Below, piece after piece: positions 5,710 through 14,339 of a DNA stretch of 64,000 bases. A model generated the notes under the pieces. It saw only the letters and a program-made list of their open reading frames with translations. It was not told the origin of the DNA and did no database searches. This DNA comes from Buttiauxella agrestis ATCC 33320 (lineage in GTDB: Bacteria; Pseudomonadota; Gammaproteobacteria; Enterobacterales; Enterobacteriaceae). Every line of letters begins with the position of its first letter. Position 1 is the first letter of the stretch. The DNA is taken from positions 3,906,001 through 3,970,000 of the forward strand of contig JALKFA010000001.1 in NCBI GenBank assembly GCA_024169445.1, given 5' to 3'. The translations under genes were made by a program, and so were the position numbers.

Positions 5710-8116
5710 AGATGCTCCAATGCTTGAAGATAAATACAAAGTTACTTTTGGTGATACTCATGATTATGCCTTTTTCTGGAACAAGCCCCAACAAGCGATT
5801 GCCAGCCCCTATCTAACATATAAAGAACAGCATCGCCGTGATCGAGAGATTGCGGCGTTGCTGTGTGCGCGTGATGCACTGGCAAAGCAGCCAGAATGTG
5901 TGCGTTACGATATTAATCGCCGGGTTGATTATTTAGAGCGTAATTTCGGTGCTCAACGAGCCAATGCTCACCTCGTGACGTTCGTCAGGCGAGCATTGCC
6001 ACGGCTTGAGCTGGTCGCCGGTATTTATCAAATCACCGGCATCGACAACCACCTTTCACAGCAATTATTTGGCGGTCGTTTTGATGCGCCGGACATCCGA
6101 TTTCTTGCCTCAAAACTGGTGAACCTGACCGCCAGATATAACCGCCTGCAGGATATGTCCAAAGCCGATATTGAACTGCTGGCCGCTGATATTGCCAATT
6201 ACATTAACGGCGAGATTGGAACCATTGAGGGCGATGTCGGCAGGTTAAAAGTGCTGTATGCGATTTATATGCGCGCGGCACAGATTGCACGCCATTTCAG
6301 GTGTCAGCCCCCTTTATGGGAGCGGGTCACCACAAAATTAGTTTCCCTTGATGATATTGGCCCTGCTGTACTGCGCATGGTCAATGAAAAATGGTGGCGT
6401 GGGCGTTTACGCCGTGTCGCTTCTGAATGGCGTGAACATCTGCAAATTGCCCTGGGCAATGTCAGTAAAAAACACACCCCATACGCCAGTAAAGCCTGCG
6501 TTGCTGAATGGCGTGAACAAAGACGGCGTACCCGTGAATTTCTCAAAGGAATGGATCTCATAGATGATGATGGAAACCGCATCAGCCTGATTGATAAATA
6601 CGATGGCAGTGTGGCGAATCCACCAATTCGTCGTGGTGAGTTGATGACACGCATCAGCGGTTTTGAAAAGATCTCAAACGAGCTGGGTTATGTGGGGGAG
6701 TTTTACACCCTCACCGCGCCGTCGAAATACCATGCCACAACGAAAGCAGGCTACCGCAACAGCAAGTGGAACGGTGCCAGCCCCGCAGATACACAAAACT
6801 ATTTGACCTCCGTCTGGTCGCGTATTCGCGCCAAACTTCACCGCGCTGAATTGCGTATTTTTGGTATCCGTGTTGCAGAGCCTCATCACGATGGCACACC
6901 ACACTGGCATATGCTGATATTCATGCGCCCCGAGGATGTTTCTCGCGTGCGCTCCGTGATGCTGAAATATGCACATCAGGAAGATGCAGCAGAGCTGGTG
7001 AGTGATAAAGCCCGTAAGGCTCGCTTTCATGCCGAAGCGATCGACCCGGAAAAAGGCAGCGCCACCGGCTACGTGGCGAAATACATCAGTAAAAATATTG
7101 ATGGTTTTGCGCTGGACGGTGAACGTGATGACGAAAGCGGTGAGCTGTTAAAAGAAACGGCTCCGGCTGTTGCTGCCTGGGCTGCTCGCTGGCGTATCCG
7201 TCAGTTTCAGTTTGTGGGTGGTGCGCCGGTAACGGTTTATCGCGAGTTGCGAAAAATGGCTGACAGTGAAACCGCTCATGCGCTCAGTGTTGAATTTGCC
7301 GCAGTGCATGACGCTGCTGATGGTGGTCATTGGGCGGAATACGTTAACGCGCAGGGTGGGCCATTTGTACGCCGTGATGAGTTACAGGTGCGCACCTGGT
7401 ATGAACCTACCGAAACCCTCAATGAATACGGTGAGGAATGTGTGCGAATTAAAGGTGTCTTTGACACTACCGTCGGCAGCGATACACCGATTTTAACCCG
7501 TCTCATTCAGTGGAAGATTGTCCCGAAACTTGCCCTTGATTTGGACGTTGACCTTAAGGGCGATCCTTCGCCCTCTCGGAGTTCTGTCAATAACTGTACG
7601 GGGGAGATTTTCGCAGAGTCCCCTTCCCCGTCTGAAATTGACTTAAGTAAACCTCTGAGCCGGTCGGCCAGACGAAAATTAGCTGAACGAATAACAGAGA
7701 AGAAGCCAAAGCGCCTTCATTCATCACCTTACCCTGATGTATCTAACGATAAAGCGGTGAACTTGCTCATTGAGAACGCTAAGAAACAAACCGGTGAAAC
7801 CATAAACCGTGGCACAGCTCTGCATCTTATCGCTGGCAGTAAAATGTCTATCGATGGCAATTGTTATCGTGGCACAGCCAGTGGTGACTTAATCGCTACG
7901 CGGCCAGATACCTCTGCGGTAAGGGTGAAAAAGATCTGGAACAATGTGAGTGCGAAGCACAACATAGATACAGGAAAACTCATCCATGACCCATTCGGCC
8001 AATATGCTGATATGCTTAGGAAAGCAGACCCTGCCGCATGGGAGCGTCTTTTCGGAACTGATGAGATGAGGAAACGGATTTGTACGACTATGAAGACCGC
8101 CGAGAGAGTGAAGTAA
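5696..8116 (+). CDS. A: gpA rolling-circle replication initiator (HUH endonuclease)
   Basis: An 806-residue protein (P2 A is about 760) that nicks the phage origin in cis and starts rolling-circle replication. The metal-binding HUH motif is PHWHMLIF (H403, H405). The two catalytic tyrosines are in YVAKYISKN (Y459, Y463). Other family-wide stretches are FYTLTAPSKYH and VVEP-like RVAEPHHDGTPHW. The start is uncertain: ATG at 5696 gives the longest form, ATG at 5720 is an alternative, and neither has a strong ribosome binding site. The C-terminal third contains the origin sequence. It is the last large gene of the early operon. Confidence 0.93.
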   Translation: MNRDIDAPMLEDKYKVTFGDTHDYAFFWNKPQQAIASPYLTYKEQHRRDREIAALLCARDALAKQPECVRYDINRRVDYLERNFGAQRANAHLVTFVRRALPRLELVAGIYQITGIDNHLSQQLFGGRFDAPDIRFLASKLVNLTARYNRLQDMSKADIELLAADIANYINGEIGTIEGDVGRLKVLYAIYMRAAQIARHFRCQPPLWERVTTKLVSLDDIGPAVLRMVNEKWWRGRLRRVASEWREHLQIALGNVSKKHTPYASKACVAEWREQRRRTREFLKGMDLIDDDGNRISLIDKYDGSVANPPIRRGELMTRISGFEKISNELGYVGEFYTLTAPSKYHATTKAGYRNSKWNGASPADTQNYLTSVWSRIRAKLHRAELRIFGIRVAEPHHDGTPHWHMLIFMRPEDVSRVRSVMLKYAHQEDAAELVSDKARKARFHAEAIDPEKGSATGYVAKYISKNIDGFALDGERDDESGELLKETAPAVAAWAARWRIRQFQFVGGAPVTVYRELRKMADSETAHALSVEFAAVHDAADGGHWAEYVNAQGGPFVRRDELQVRTWYEPTETLNEYGEECVRIKGVFDTTVGSDTPILTRLIQWKIVPKLALDLDVDLKGDPSPSRSSVNNCTGEIFAESPSPSEIDLSKPLSRSARRKLAERITEKKPKRLHSSPYPDVSNDKAVNLLIENAKKQTGETINRGTALHLIAGSKMSIDGNCYRGTASGDLIATRPDTSAVRVKKIWNNVSAKHNIDTGKLIHDPFGQYADMLRKADPAAWERLFGTDEMRKRICTTMKTAERVK
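7575..7590 (+). other. Replication origin / gpA nick site candidate
   Basis: CTCGGAGTTCTGTCAA lies inside gene A, in the stretch encoding SRSSVNNC. P2 has its nicking site at the homologous codons (CTCGGAGTCCTGTCAA as I remember it), so this is the likely origin with one base changed. Position and sequence agree; nicking is not shown. Confidence 0.65.
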
Positions 8117-8244
8117 ATGAGTTTCTGGCAAATAAGATAAAACGTTGCAAGAAATGTGGTCAGGAATTGCATTACAAAGAGAAGTTTTACAGCGTCGATA
8201 AAGTCTGCAATAGCTGTAAAGGATTGCCACCTTACAAGGATTAG
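8080..8244 (+). CDS. Small zinc-ribbon protein, TTG start
   Basis: A 54-codon frame overlapping the end of gene A in another frame. The only usable start is a TTG at 8080, preceded 8 nt upstream by GAGGAAA. The product has two knuckles, CKKCGQ and CNSCKG, separated by about 18 residues, and ends in PPYKD. The paired knuckles and good ribosome binding site support a real gene. The non-ATG start and overlap with A keep this tentative. Confidence 0.45.
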   Translation: MYDYEDRRESEVNEFLANKIKRCKKCGQELHYKEKFYSVDKVCNSCKGLPPYKD

Positions 8245-8372
8245 ATGGGGTTAGTGTTGCCATGCCTTGCTTGTACATGTTTCAAACATACGAGATTTAT
8301 CTTTTGTTTTCATGGCTATAAATCTGGGTGCTACAGGATAAATTCCTTCACAATTCTTAACCTCACATGATA

Positions 8373-8388
8373 CTGTATATACGTACAG
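8373..8388 (+). promoter_or_regulatory. LexA box upstream of small late-early gene
   Basis: CTGTATATACGTACAG fits the LexA consensus CTGT-N8-ACAG exactly and lies 21 bp before the next start codon. It should place the following gene under SOS control. Confidence 0.75.
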
Positions 8389-8409
8389 TGTATTTGTTGA
8401 GAGGAACTC

Positions 8410-8595
8410 ATGCTGATGGAAGATACCAACCGCACCCAACATAAGTGGGCATGTGTGCAATTTATCGCAGAGGTATCACTGATCGCGAATTGCAAACCAT
8501 CAGACCTAAAGCTTGCGCTTTCGCTGATTGCTGACCTGGCACACAGTGAAAATGAAAATCAGGAAAGTGGCGATGTTTACTACGAAGCGAAGTGA
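8410..8595 (+). CDS. Small SOS-regulated phage protein, candidate antirepressor
   Basis: A 61-residue protein with an AGAGGA site before ATG 8410 (ATG 8416 is an alternative). It shows no DinI-like domain, but it sits behind a perfect LexA box after gene A. In phage 186 a LexA-controlled gene (tum) encodes the antirepressor that inactivates CI on DNA damage. This protein could play that role, given its regulation and position, but it is not recognisably homologous to Tum. The sequence is mostly helical (VQFIAEVSLIANCKPSDLKLALSLIADL). Confidence 0.55.
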   Translation: MLMEDTNRTQHKWACVQFIAEVSLIANCKPSDLKLALSLIADLAHSENENQESGDVYYEAK

Positions 8596-8710
8596 TTGTA
8601 ATGCAAAAATTATGGCTCTATTTTTTGCAGAAAATCCGTTTTTTCGCTCTAAAACGTCTGCATGCGCATAGTGCGTGAAATTGCATGATCGTAAATGGAT
8701 CGTTTATGTC

Positions 8711-8737
8711 AAAGCCTGCCAGTTCTGGCGGGCTTTG
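8711..8737 (+). terminator. Rho-independent terminator after the replication module
   Basis: AAAGCCTGCC and GGCGGGCTTT form a GC-rich hairpin followed by a short T-rich tract. It would end rightward early transcription before cos. Confidence 0.65.
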
Positions 8738-8782
8738 TTGTATCTGTTGCACCTGCATTAAAACCGACCCATGAAGCGGGCA

Positions 8783-8801
8783 GGCGTGGCGGGGATAGCA
8801 T
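8783..8801 (+). other. cos: cos site (packaging cohesive end)
   Basis: The 19-nt GGCGTGGCGGGGATAGCAT is nearly identical to the P2/186 cohesive end (GGCGTGGCGGGGAAAGCAT type). It lies between the replication module and the portal/terminase genes, as in P2. The surrounding 8596-9147 interval otherwise holds only the terminator and no convincing gene; a 24-codon frame at 9059 is too weak to call. Confidence 0.88.
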
Positions 8802-9147
8802 TGCGCGCTTTGCGTGTCCGTTATTATTTCTAACGACTCATACTCAATCTGAGCCTTTAGATTTTCTAAAGCAATAACAGGTTGTAGCCAGTTCTGTTCC
8901 AGGAGCTAAAGATTTTTAATCTATAAACCTAACCTAGGATACATGCGCATATTGCCTTTAAATGCTATCGTCTTGTCCAGTTGAACTCCAATAATTGTCA
9001 TCGACGCCGAACATATGCTCACCTTTAACATATTGAAATCTCATAGAAAGAAGTGTAATGTTTGACTCGTTTAATTTACAGAGACAGGACTCGTGGCACT
9101 CAAATCCTGACAGATTCGCGGAATTAATTTAATGTTTAAGGGTAAAA

Positions 9148-9480
9148 ATGGAATCAGTAATTGCAATCCATGAGTTCATGAAAGCACACAGCCTAACAAG
9201 TGACCAATTTGGTAACTTAAACTTCAGAGCTCTTGTTGAATACTGGAGCTCCAGCAGGAATACGGTAGAAATAACAGATGTGAAAATCATACGCAATGGC
9301 TATCAAGATGGACAAATAAGTTTAGAGGAAGGTGATGAATTAGTTGCTGAGGATTATCATTTAGACTTTACAACTAATTATCAAATATATAAATTTTCGC
9401 CAGATGATAAAAAGCTATCAGTTTCAGGAAACTCACCGAAAATGGGTGGTAAATACAATGTCTATATAACCCCTGTGTAG
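9148..9480 (+). CDS. Hypothetical protein in the cos-Q cargo block
   Basis: A 110-residue protein that I do not recognise. It is acidic in the middle (YQDGQISLEEGDELVAEDYHLDF) and has no membrane segment or signal peptide. It is the first of three rightward, AT-rich genes placed between cos and the leftward portal gene, a place where P2 relatives carry non-essential genes. A GTTTAAGGG site precedes the ATG. Whether it works with the following pair is unknown; it is separated from them by about 100 bp and may have its own promoter. Confidence 0.5.
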   Translation: MESVIAIHEFMKAHSLTSDQFGNLNFRALVEYWSSSRNTVEITDVKIIRNGYQDGQISLEEGDELVAEDYHLDFTTNYQIYKFSPDDKKLSVSGNSPKMGGKYNVYITPV

Positions 9481-9582
9481 ATAGTTAACAAAACTCACAT
9501 GATGAACTTTATCGTTAGTTCTGCGTTGTTTTTATATAAAAATCAGTAATATTCTGAAAAATTACTCCAAGGATAGTTGTTA

Positions 9583-10413
9583 ATGCTACAGCCCAATGAG
9601 ATTGATTTTTTACTACGAGTAGAGTCCGGTAAGAATTTAGTAGATATGAACTATGCCCTTGATACTATGAAGGGATTCTCTTCAGTGATTAGTGCTGTAT
9701 CTGAAGGGGCTTTGTCTAATGAGTTTAAGTCTAAAAGCAGTGTTGCTGATGATATTCGTACCGAATTATTGGAAAGTTTTTTGGGTTCTTATGTTCAAAA
9801 ATTTCGCTTAAAAATCAATGACCCACTGAAAGAACAAAAACTAAAAAAGATGAGCAATTCTGTGTTAGCGGAATTGATAACATATTATGTAAATGAAGTA
9901 TTGCATACAAAACAACCTCAGCTATCAAAGAAAGCTGATAGACATATTAAAAGATTAGAACCTATTGAGAGTAAAATTATCGAAAGAATATCTTCTTGGG
10001 TGGCAGATATGCATATACTTTCGGTGAGAAAAGACTACACAGTCAAACTATATAGATTAACCGAGTTAAAAAAATATAATTTATTTGAAGTTAATAAAAC
10101 CACTTATGGTAATGCATTTGAGTTAACAGAGGATGCAAATGAAGTTAAAATCAATGCAGTGATATCAAGATTTAATATTTTCACAGGAAATGGCAGACTA
10201 TTAATTGATGGGGAAAATTCAACGATTCCTTTCGGATTTTCAGGCGCATATAGTAAAGTCAAAAGTTCATTTAAGCAGAAAATTTCTCGAAACCTGTTGG
10301 CTAACACAGCAGTGCCAGATGATAAAAGAGTTAATATTAGCCTAACAGTTAAACCCAAGAGAAATAAATCAAGTGAAGTTGTTAAATATGTAGTTTACGA
10401 GGTTGCGATATGA
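9583..10413 (+). CDS. Hypothetical protein coupled to the abortive-infection-like gene
   Basis: A 276-residue soluble protein of unknown function; TTG 9577 is an alternative start, and ATG 9583 has AAGGA upstream. The N-terminal half is helical (DMNYALDTMKGFSSVISAV), and the C-terminal half is basic and probably beta-rich (ISLTVKPKRNKSSEVVKYVVYEV). Its stop overlaps the next start by 4 nt (ATGA), so the two products are probably made together and may act as a pair. The AT-rich composition contrasts with the adjacent phage structural genes and suggests recent acquisition. Confidence 0.6.
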   Translation: MLQPNEIDFLLRVESGKNLVDMNYALDTMKGFSSVISAVSEGALSNEFKSKSSVADDIRTELLESFLGSYVQKFRLKINDPLKEQKLKKMSNSVLAELITYYVNEVLHTKQPQLSKKADRHIKRLEPIESKIIERISSWVADMHILSVRKDYTVKLYRLTELKKYNLFEVNKTTYGNAFELTEDANEVKINAVISRFNIFTGNGRLLIDGENSTIPFGFSGAYSKVKSSFKQKISRNLLANTAVPDDKRVNISLTVKPKRNKSSEVVKYVVYEVAI

Positions 10414-11144
10414 TAAAAAAAGGATTCTGGCTTTACATGCTTATGGCAACAGCAACTTGCATATTGTTGATAATTTCATCGTACGTCGGATGGTTTTTTT
10501 TTCATTTAAAACGGGACATTTCACCAAGCGGTGAACAATGGGGCCAATTTGGTGATTTTTTTGGTGGGATATTAAATCCTATTCTTAGTTTTATTACTAT
10601 CTGTATACTGATAAAAACGTCTCTGTACCAAGAAAAACAGAATACACTATTGGAACAACGTGAAAGAAATAAGAGATTTGAGGATCGTTTCTATGGAATG
10701 ATTACTCAAGTAAAACAAAATTTCGACAATTTAACATTGACAAACAATAAAGATGTAAAACTTGATGGTAATCAGATACTAAAAAACATGGAAGATATTC
10801 TGCTCTCCGGAGGAGATGTATCCGAATTGAATACCTCAGAATTTAAAGAAACCATATTCCCGGTGGTCAGGCAATTCCATTTATTGTTAAAAATGTTAGA
10901 TTCAGAATTTGAAAAAGGTGACATTGATGAAGCTTCATTTAAGGGTTATCAATTATGGCTGATAAATTCAACTGATTATAAAATATTACGATTTATTATT
11001 TTTAGCTCCTATTATTACAATACCATTCAGGCATCTAATTTCATCACAAATAACAATACCTTTATTGAAGAAATTAAAAGACTGGGCTTTGAGAAGTATA
11101 TTCAAACAATAATCAAGTACAAAGCCGCCTCAAGTCAACCTTAA
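10410..11144 (+). CDS. Putative phage abortive infection membrane protein
   Basis: A 244-residue protein with two N-terminal membrane segments (about residues 7-30 and 52-70) separated by the stretch WGQFGDFFGGILNPILSF. The rest is a charged cytoplasmic domain with a coiled-coil-like region (QEKQNTLLEQRERNKRFEDRFY). This membrane-hairpin signature is typical of proteins annotated as putative phage abortive infection protein (putAbiC-like). It is translationally coupled to the upstream gene. Role in blocking other phages is inferred from family and from its place in a prophage cargo site. Confidence 0.7.
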   Translation: MIKKGFWLYMLMATATCILLIISSYVGWFFFHLKRDISPSGEQWGQFGDFFGGILNPILSFITICILIKTSLYQEKQNTLLEQRERNKRFEDRFYGMITQVKQNFDNLTLTNNKDVKLDGNQILKNMEDILLSGGDVSELNTSEFKETIFPVVRQFHLLLKMLDSEFEKGDIDEASFKGYQLWLINSTDYKILRFIIFSSYYYNTIQASNFITNNNTFIEEIKRLGFEKYIQTIIKYKAASSQP

Positions 11145-11334
11145 ATCTCTAAGAGTTTCATTTATGGAAAATAAAAACAACACTTGCCGCCTTCACAACC
11201 ATATGTTTGTTATCAGGCCAAATGAATAATATTTATTGTGCGATCCGCTGTCATAGCTTTTCAGATAAACTGCTTTCTTGTTGTGAAGCTGTTATCGAAA
11301 ATATTGCATCTTAGGTTTTAGGATGTGCACGTAT

Positions 11335-11359
11335 AAAAAAGCCGCTACATTAGCGGCTT
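11335..11359 (-). terminator. Terminator of the leftward QP operon
   Basis: AAGCCGCT and AGCGGCTT form a hairpin that is followed by TTTTTT when read leftward, just after the stop of gene Q. The 190 bp between it and the abortive-infection-like gene shows nothing else convincing. Confidence 0.75.
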
Positions 11360-11368
11360 AATATGATG

Positions 11369-12403
11369 TTATTCAGTTGGTGTCAGCTCGTAAGCCTTAA
11401 AGCGGATCACCTCCTCACCAATCCACTCGTTTACCTCCTTGATTCGTTCCTGCAACGGCGTCAGCTCATTACGTACAAACACCTGCGCGGCCTTCACCAC
11501 GTCACCAAACCCGCCGGTATTGTTGGGGATAACGCCCATCATTTGAGGCGGCACACGGTGCGCACTCATTAAATCCTCGGCACTGGCTTTCTTGATGTTA
11601 AAGAAATCATCCTTCGTCGCCACTTCACTGAGCGGCACAATTTTGATGCCGTCCGGTTTGCCGTTGGGTGCGTAGAAAAACAGGTTCTTAAAATTCCCTA
11701 ATCCTTTCGAGCTGCGCATTGCCTCGCGTAGCGCTTCCACGTCGGTGCTGCTCTGGGCGGCGTCCGTCACATACATGATGTAACCGGCGTGTGCGCCGTT
11801 CTGGTAATACTTGCGGCGGAACAGTGTTGCCGACTCATTCAGCCAGGCGGAGTTAAGTGCGCTAAGGTATTCCGGCAGGCCGTAAAGCTCCTGATTAATA
11901 TCAGGCTCCAGCAGGTGGAACACCGAACCCGGCGCGAACTCATGCGGGGTGACAAACGACTGCACGAACCAGTATGCATCCTCGCCGGTGCCTTTCCGGG
12001 TGTATTTAGCCGGTGAGGTTTCAAGCCTGAGCAGCTTGCCGGTGACACTCATCCGTTTTTCTAAAAAGGCATTGCCGAACACCAGAAAATCCAGCGCAAA
12101 GCGGCTGAAATCCTGCTGTGAAAGCAGCGGGTGCGGGATAAAGGTTGAGGCAAGAATATTGCGCTTCACATAAATCGGCGAGCTGTGGTGAACGGCGGCG
12201 CGCAGTGTTTTTGCCAGCCCGGTAAAACTCACCGGCGGCTCAAACCATTTGCCGTTACCGACGCACTCGGTGTAATCCAGAATGTCACGGCGGTCGAGCA
12301 CTGGCGATGGTTCACCAAAGGTGAAGGCTTCCATTTTTTGCGGTGCTGCAGCCGGTGGTGTGATTGTGTTTTTTGCTGCGTGATGTTTGCGTTTCTTCGC
12401 CAT
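11369..12403 (-). CDS. Q: Portal protein gpQ
   Basis: A 344-residue portal protein, the usual length of P2 Q. It forms the dodecameric vertex through which DNA is packaged and to which the tail attaches. Family stretches include SVFHLLEPDINQELYGLPEYL, RRKYYQNGAHAGYIMY and MSAHRVPPQMMGVIPNNTGGFGD. It is transcribed leftward and overlaps the end of the large terminase gene at one base. The basic, Pro/Ala-rich N-terminus is normal for the family. Confidence 0.95.
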   Translation of the reverse strand: MAKKRKHHAAKNTITPPAAAPQKMEAFTFGEPSPVLDRRDILDYTECVGNGKWFEPPVSFTGLAKTLRAAVHHSSPIYVKRNILASTFIPHPLLSQQDFSRFALDFLVFGNAFLEKRMSVTGKLLRLETSPAKYTRKGTGEDAYWFVQSFVTPHEFAPGSVFHLLEPDINQELYGLPEYLSALNSAWLNESATLFRRKYYQNGAHAGYIMYVTDAAQSSTDVEALREAMRSSKGLGNFKNLFFYAPNGKPDGIKIVPLSEVATKDDFFNIKKASAEDLMSAHRVPPQMMGVIPNNTGGFGDVVKAAQVFVRNELTPLQERIKEVNEWIGEEVIRFKAYELTPTE

Positions 12404-14175
12404 CAGTTGAACTCCAGAATTGAGGGTGATGCGTTGCCGCTACCGGCGGTTAATGGCTCATTTAACAGCGCGTGCATGGTCGCCCACGCGACATCGGCGT
12501 GGCTGGCTTCTTCACTGCGGCTGGCTTCATAGGTCGCACTGCGACCGCTGCCGGTCATGGTTTTGCGGATAGCCATAAACGAGGCGGTGATATCGGTGTA
12601 ACTCACGTCATATTCCAGGCAACCACGGCCAATGGTGTCTTTGGCTTTGAGCACCATCGCGGTTTTCACCTCGGGGCTGTAACGGATTTCCCGCGCTGCC
12701 GGATAGAACGCTCTGACGAGCTGGTAAACACCCTGGCCGATGCCGGTCGCATCGATACCGATGTACTCGACGTGGTATTTTTCGGTCAGCTTTTTGATGG
12801 ACTCGGCCTGTGTTGCAAAGTCCATCCCCTTCCACTGGTGACGCTCAAGAATGCGGAATTTCCCCCCGGCAACAACCGGTGGTGCCAGCACCACACATCC
12901 GGCACTGTCGCCGGTGTGTGACGGATCGTAACCAATCCACACCGGACGATAGCCAAACGGACGTGTCGCGAACGGCTGCCAGTCATCCGCCCAGGCTTCC
13001 ATGCTGTCGACCATGCAGCGTTGCAGCTCTTCAAACGGGAATACCGAGGCTTTATCGTCGACAAATTCGCACATAAATAAGTTGCGGAAATCATCGGCAC
13101 TGTTCTCGCGTTTCAGGGTGTCGAGATTAAACAGGTCACAACCTCCGGCGAGTGCATCCTCAATGGTGACAATCTGCCGCCACTGACCATCGGCGCAGGC
13201 CATACCGTTTTTTAATGCGGCGTGGCTGATATCGAGGTCAACACATTCGCTTTTATCCGCGCGCCCTTTGTTAAACAGCTCGCCTGACCAGAACGGGTAA
13301 GCCCCATGCGCCAGCGTGGACGGTGTCGAGAAATAGGTCGAACGCAGGTGCTGTTGCGATGCCATGCCCGAGGCCACTTTGCGCAGCCTCTGAAAGTTGG
13401 GGATCCAGAAAATTTCGTCGACCAGCAGGTCGCCGTTGTGGCTCTGCGCGGTGTTGGAGTTGGTGCCGAGAAAAATCAGTTTTGCCCCGTTGTTGCCAAT
13501 GACAATCGGGTCGCCGGTCAGGTCAACATCGACCTGGCGTGCAAACTGGATGATGTACTCGCGGAACACATACGCCTGTGTTTTGGATGCGGAGAGAAAA
13601 ATCTGGTTATGGCCGGTTTTCAGGGCGCGCAGCAGTGACTCACGCGAGAAATAAAACGTTGCGCCAATCTGACGGGATTTGAGGATATTGCGGATACGGT
13701 GTTGCAGTCCTGCTTTGTGCCAGCCGAGTTGATACTCAAAAGATTCTGCAAAGAAAATCTCCTCGAGCTTTTCGATAGCTTCATCGCTGAAAAAGTTCTT
13801 TTTCGGCTTCTTGCGTTCACCCTTATTGCGGTTCGCCACGTTGGGATTTAAATCCGCTTCACTGCCGGTCTGGTTATAGCGATTCACCCGCGCCAGCCGC
13901 TCAATCTGTCGGCCTAGCAGGTCAATCTCCTTGAAGTCGCCGCCGTCTTTTTTCGTTTTGGTGATGAGCTGAATCAACCGCGCTTCGAGGCTGTTTTCAA
14001 CACGGGTGATCGGCGCGATACCGTCCCAGCCGTCGCGCTGCTTCCAGCTCTGCACCGTCGGGCGTTTCTGTCCGAGCATTTCCGCAATCTGTGGCACGGA
14101 AAACCCCTGCCAGTAAAGCAGTGACGCCTGTCGACGTGGATCTTTAAGAATGGAGGTATCGGTGGTGATGCTCAT
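12403..14175 (-). CDS. P: Terminase large subunit gpP
   Basis: A 590-residue packaging motor matching P2 P in length. An N-terminal HTH (FSVPQIAEMLGQKRPTVQSWKQRDGW) precedes the ATPase domain, with its atypical Walker A KSRQIGAT and Walker B LLVDEIFW. The C-terminal nuclease region contains GYDPSHTGDSAG, IGIDATGIGQG and SHADVAWATMHAL, with the acidic metal ligands. It cuts at cos together with gpM and drives DNA into the capsid. First gene of the leftward PQ operon. Confidence 0.96.
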   Translation of the reverse strand: MSITTDTSILKDPRRQASLLYWQGFSVPQIAEMLGQKRPTVQSWKQRDGWDGIAPITRVENSLEARLIQLITKTKKDGGDFKEIDLLGRQIERLARVNRYNQTGSEADLNPNVANRNKGERKKPKKNFFSDEAIEKLEEIFFAESFEYQLGWHKAGLQHRIRNILKSRQIGATFYFSRESLLRALKTGHNQIFLSASKTQAYVFREYIIQFARQVDVDLTGDPIVIGNNGAKLIFLGTNSNTAQSHNGDLLVDEIFWIPNFQRLRKVASGMASQQHLRSTYFSTPSTLAHGAYPFWSGELFNKGRADKSECVDLDISHAALKNGMACADGQWRQIVTIEDALAGGCDLFNLDTLKRENSADDFRNLFMCEFVDDKASVFPFEELQRCMVDSMEAWADDWQPFATRPFGYRPVWIGYDPSHTGDSAGCVVLAPPVVAGGKFRILERHQWKGMDFATQAESIKKLTEKYHVEYIGIDATGIGQGVYQLVRAFYPAAREIRYSPEVKTAMVLKAKDTIGRGCLEYDVSYTDITASFMAIRKTMTGSGRSATYEASRSEEASHADVAWATMHALLNEPLTAGSGNASPSILEFN

Positions 14176-14240
14176 GGTGGCCTCGCGTTATTGGATAGAT
14201 GCAAGGCTACTGAAGCGGGTGATGATGCGCGCTAAGGTGC

Positions 14241-14300
14241 TGTTGTGTCAGGGGTAAGCCATCCGGGATGAATGGCAGGCCGGGTGCAAAGTCAGGAAAC
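14241..14300 (+). promoter_or_regulatory. Candidate late promoter region between P and O
   Basis: The 165-bp region between divergent P and O must hold the P2-type late promoters for both. CTGTTGTG occurs here, 99 bp before O; closely similar KTTGTG motifs occur at comparable distances before V and FI. This may be part of the Ogr activator site. Assignment by shared motif and position only. Confidence 0.4.
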
Positions 14301-14339
14301 TAAGCCTGACCTAATTACCCACACTCAGGACTCCTGACC

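Noticed and set aside
8251-8460. Leftward 69-residue ORF across the LexA box region
   Set aside because: It overlaps the operator and start of the rightward SOS gene and lacks a ribosome binding site.
9059-9133. 24-codon frame before the first cos-Q cargo gene
   Set aside because: Too short and without a recognisable product; could be a leader peptide but nothing supports it.
12472-13638. Several rightward ORFs opposite the terminase gene
   Set aside because: They are shadow frames of gene P with Arg/Gly-rich composition.
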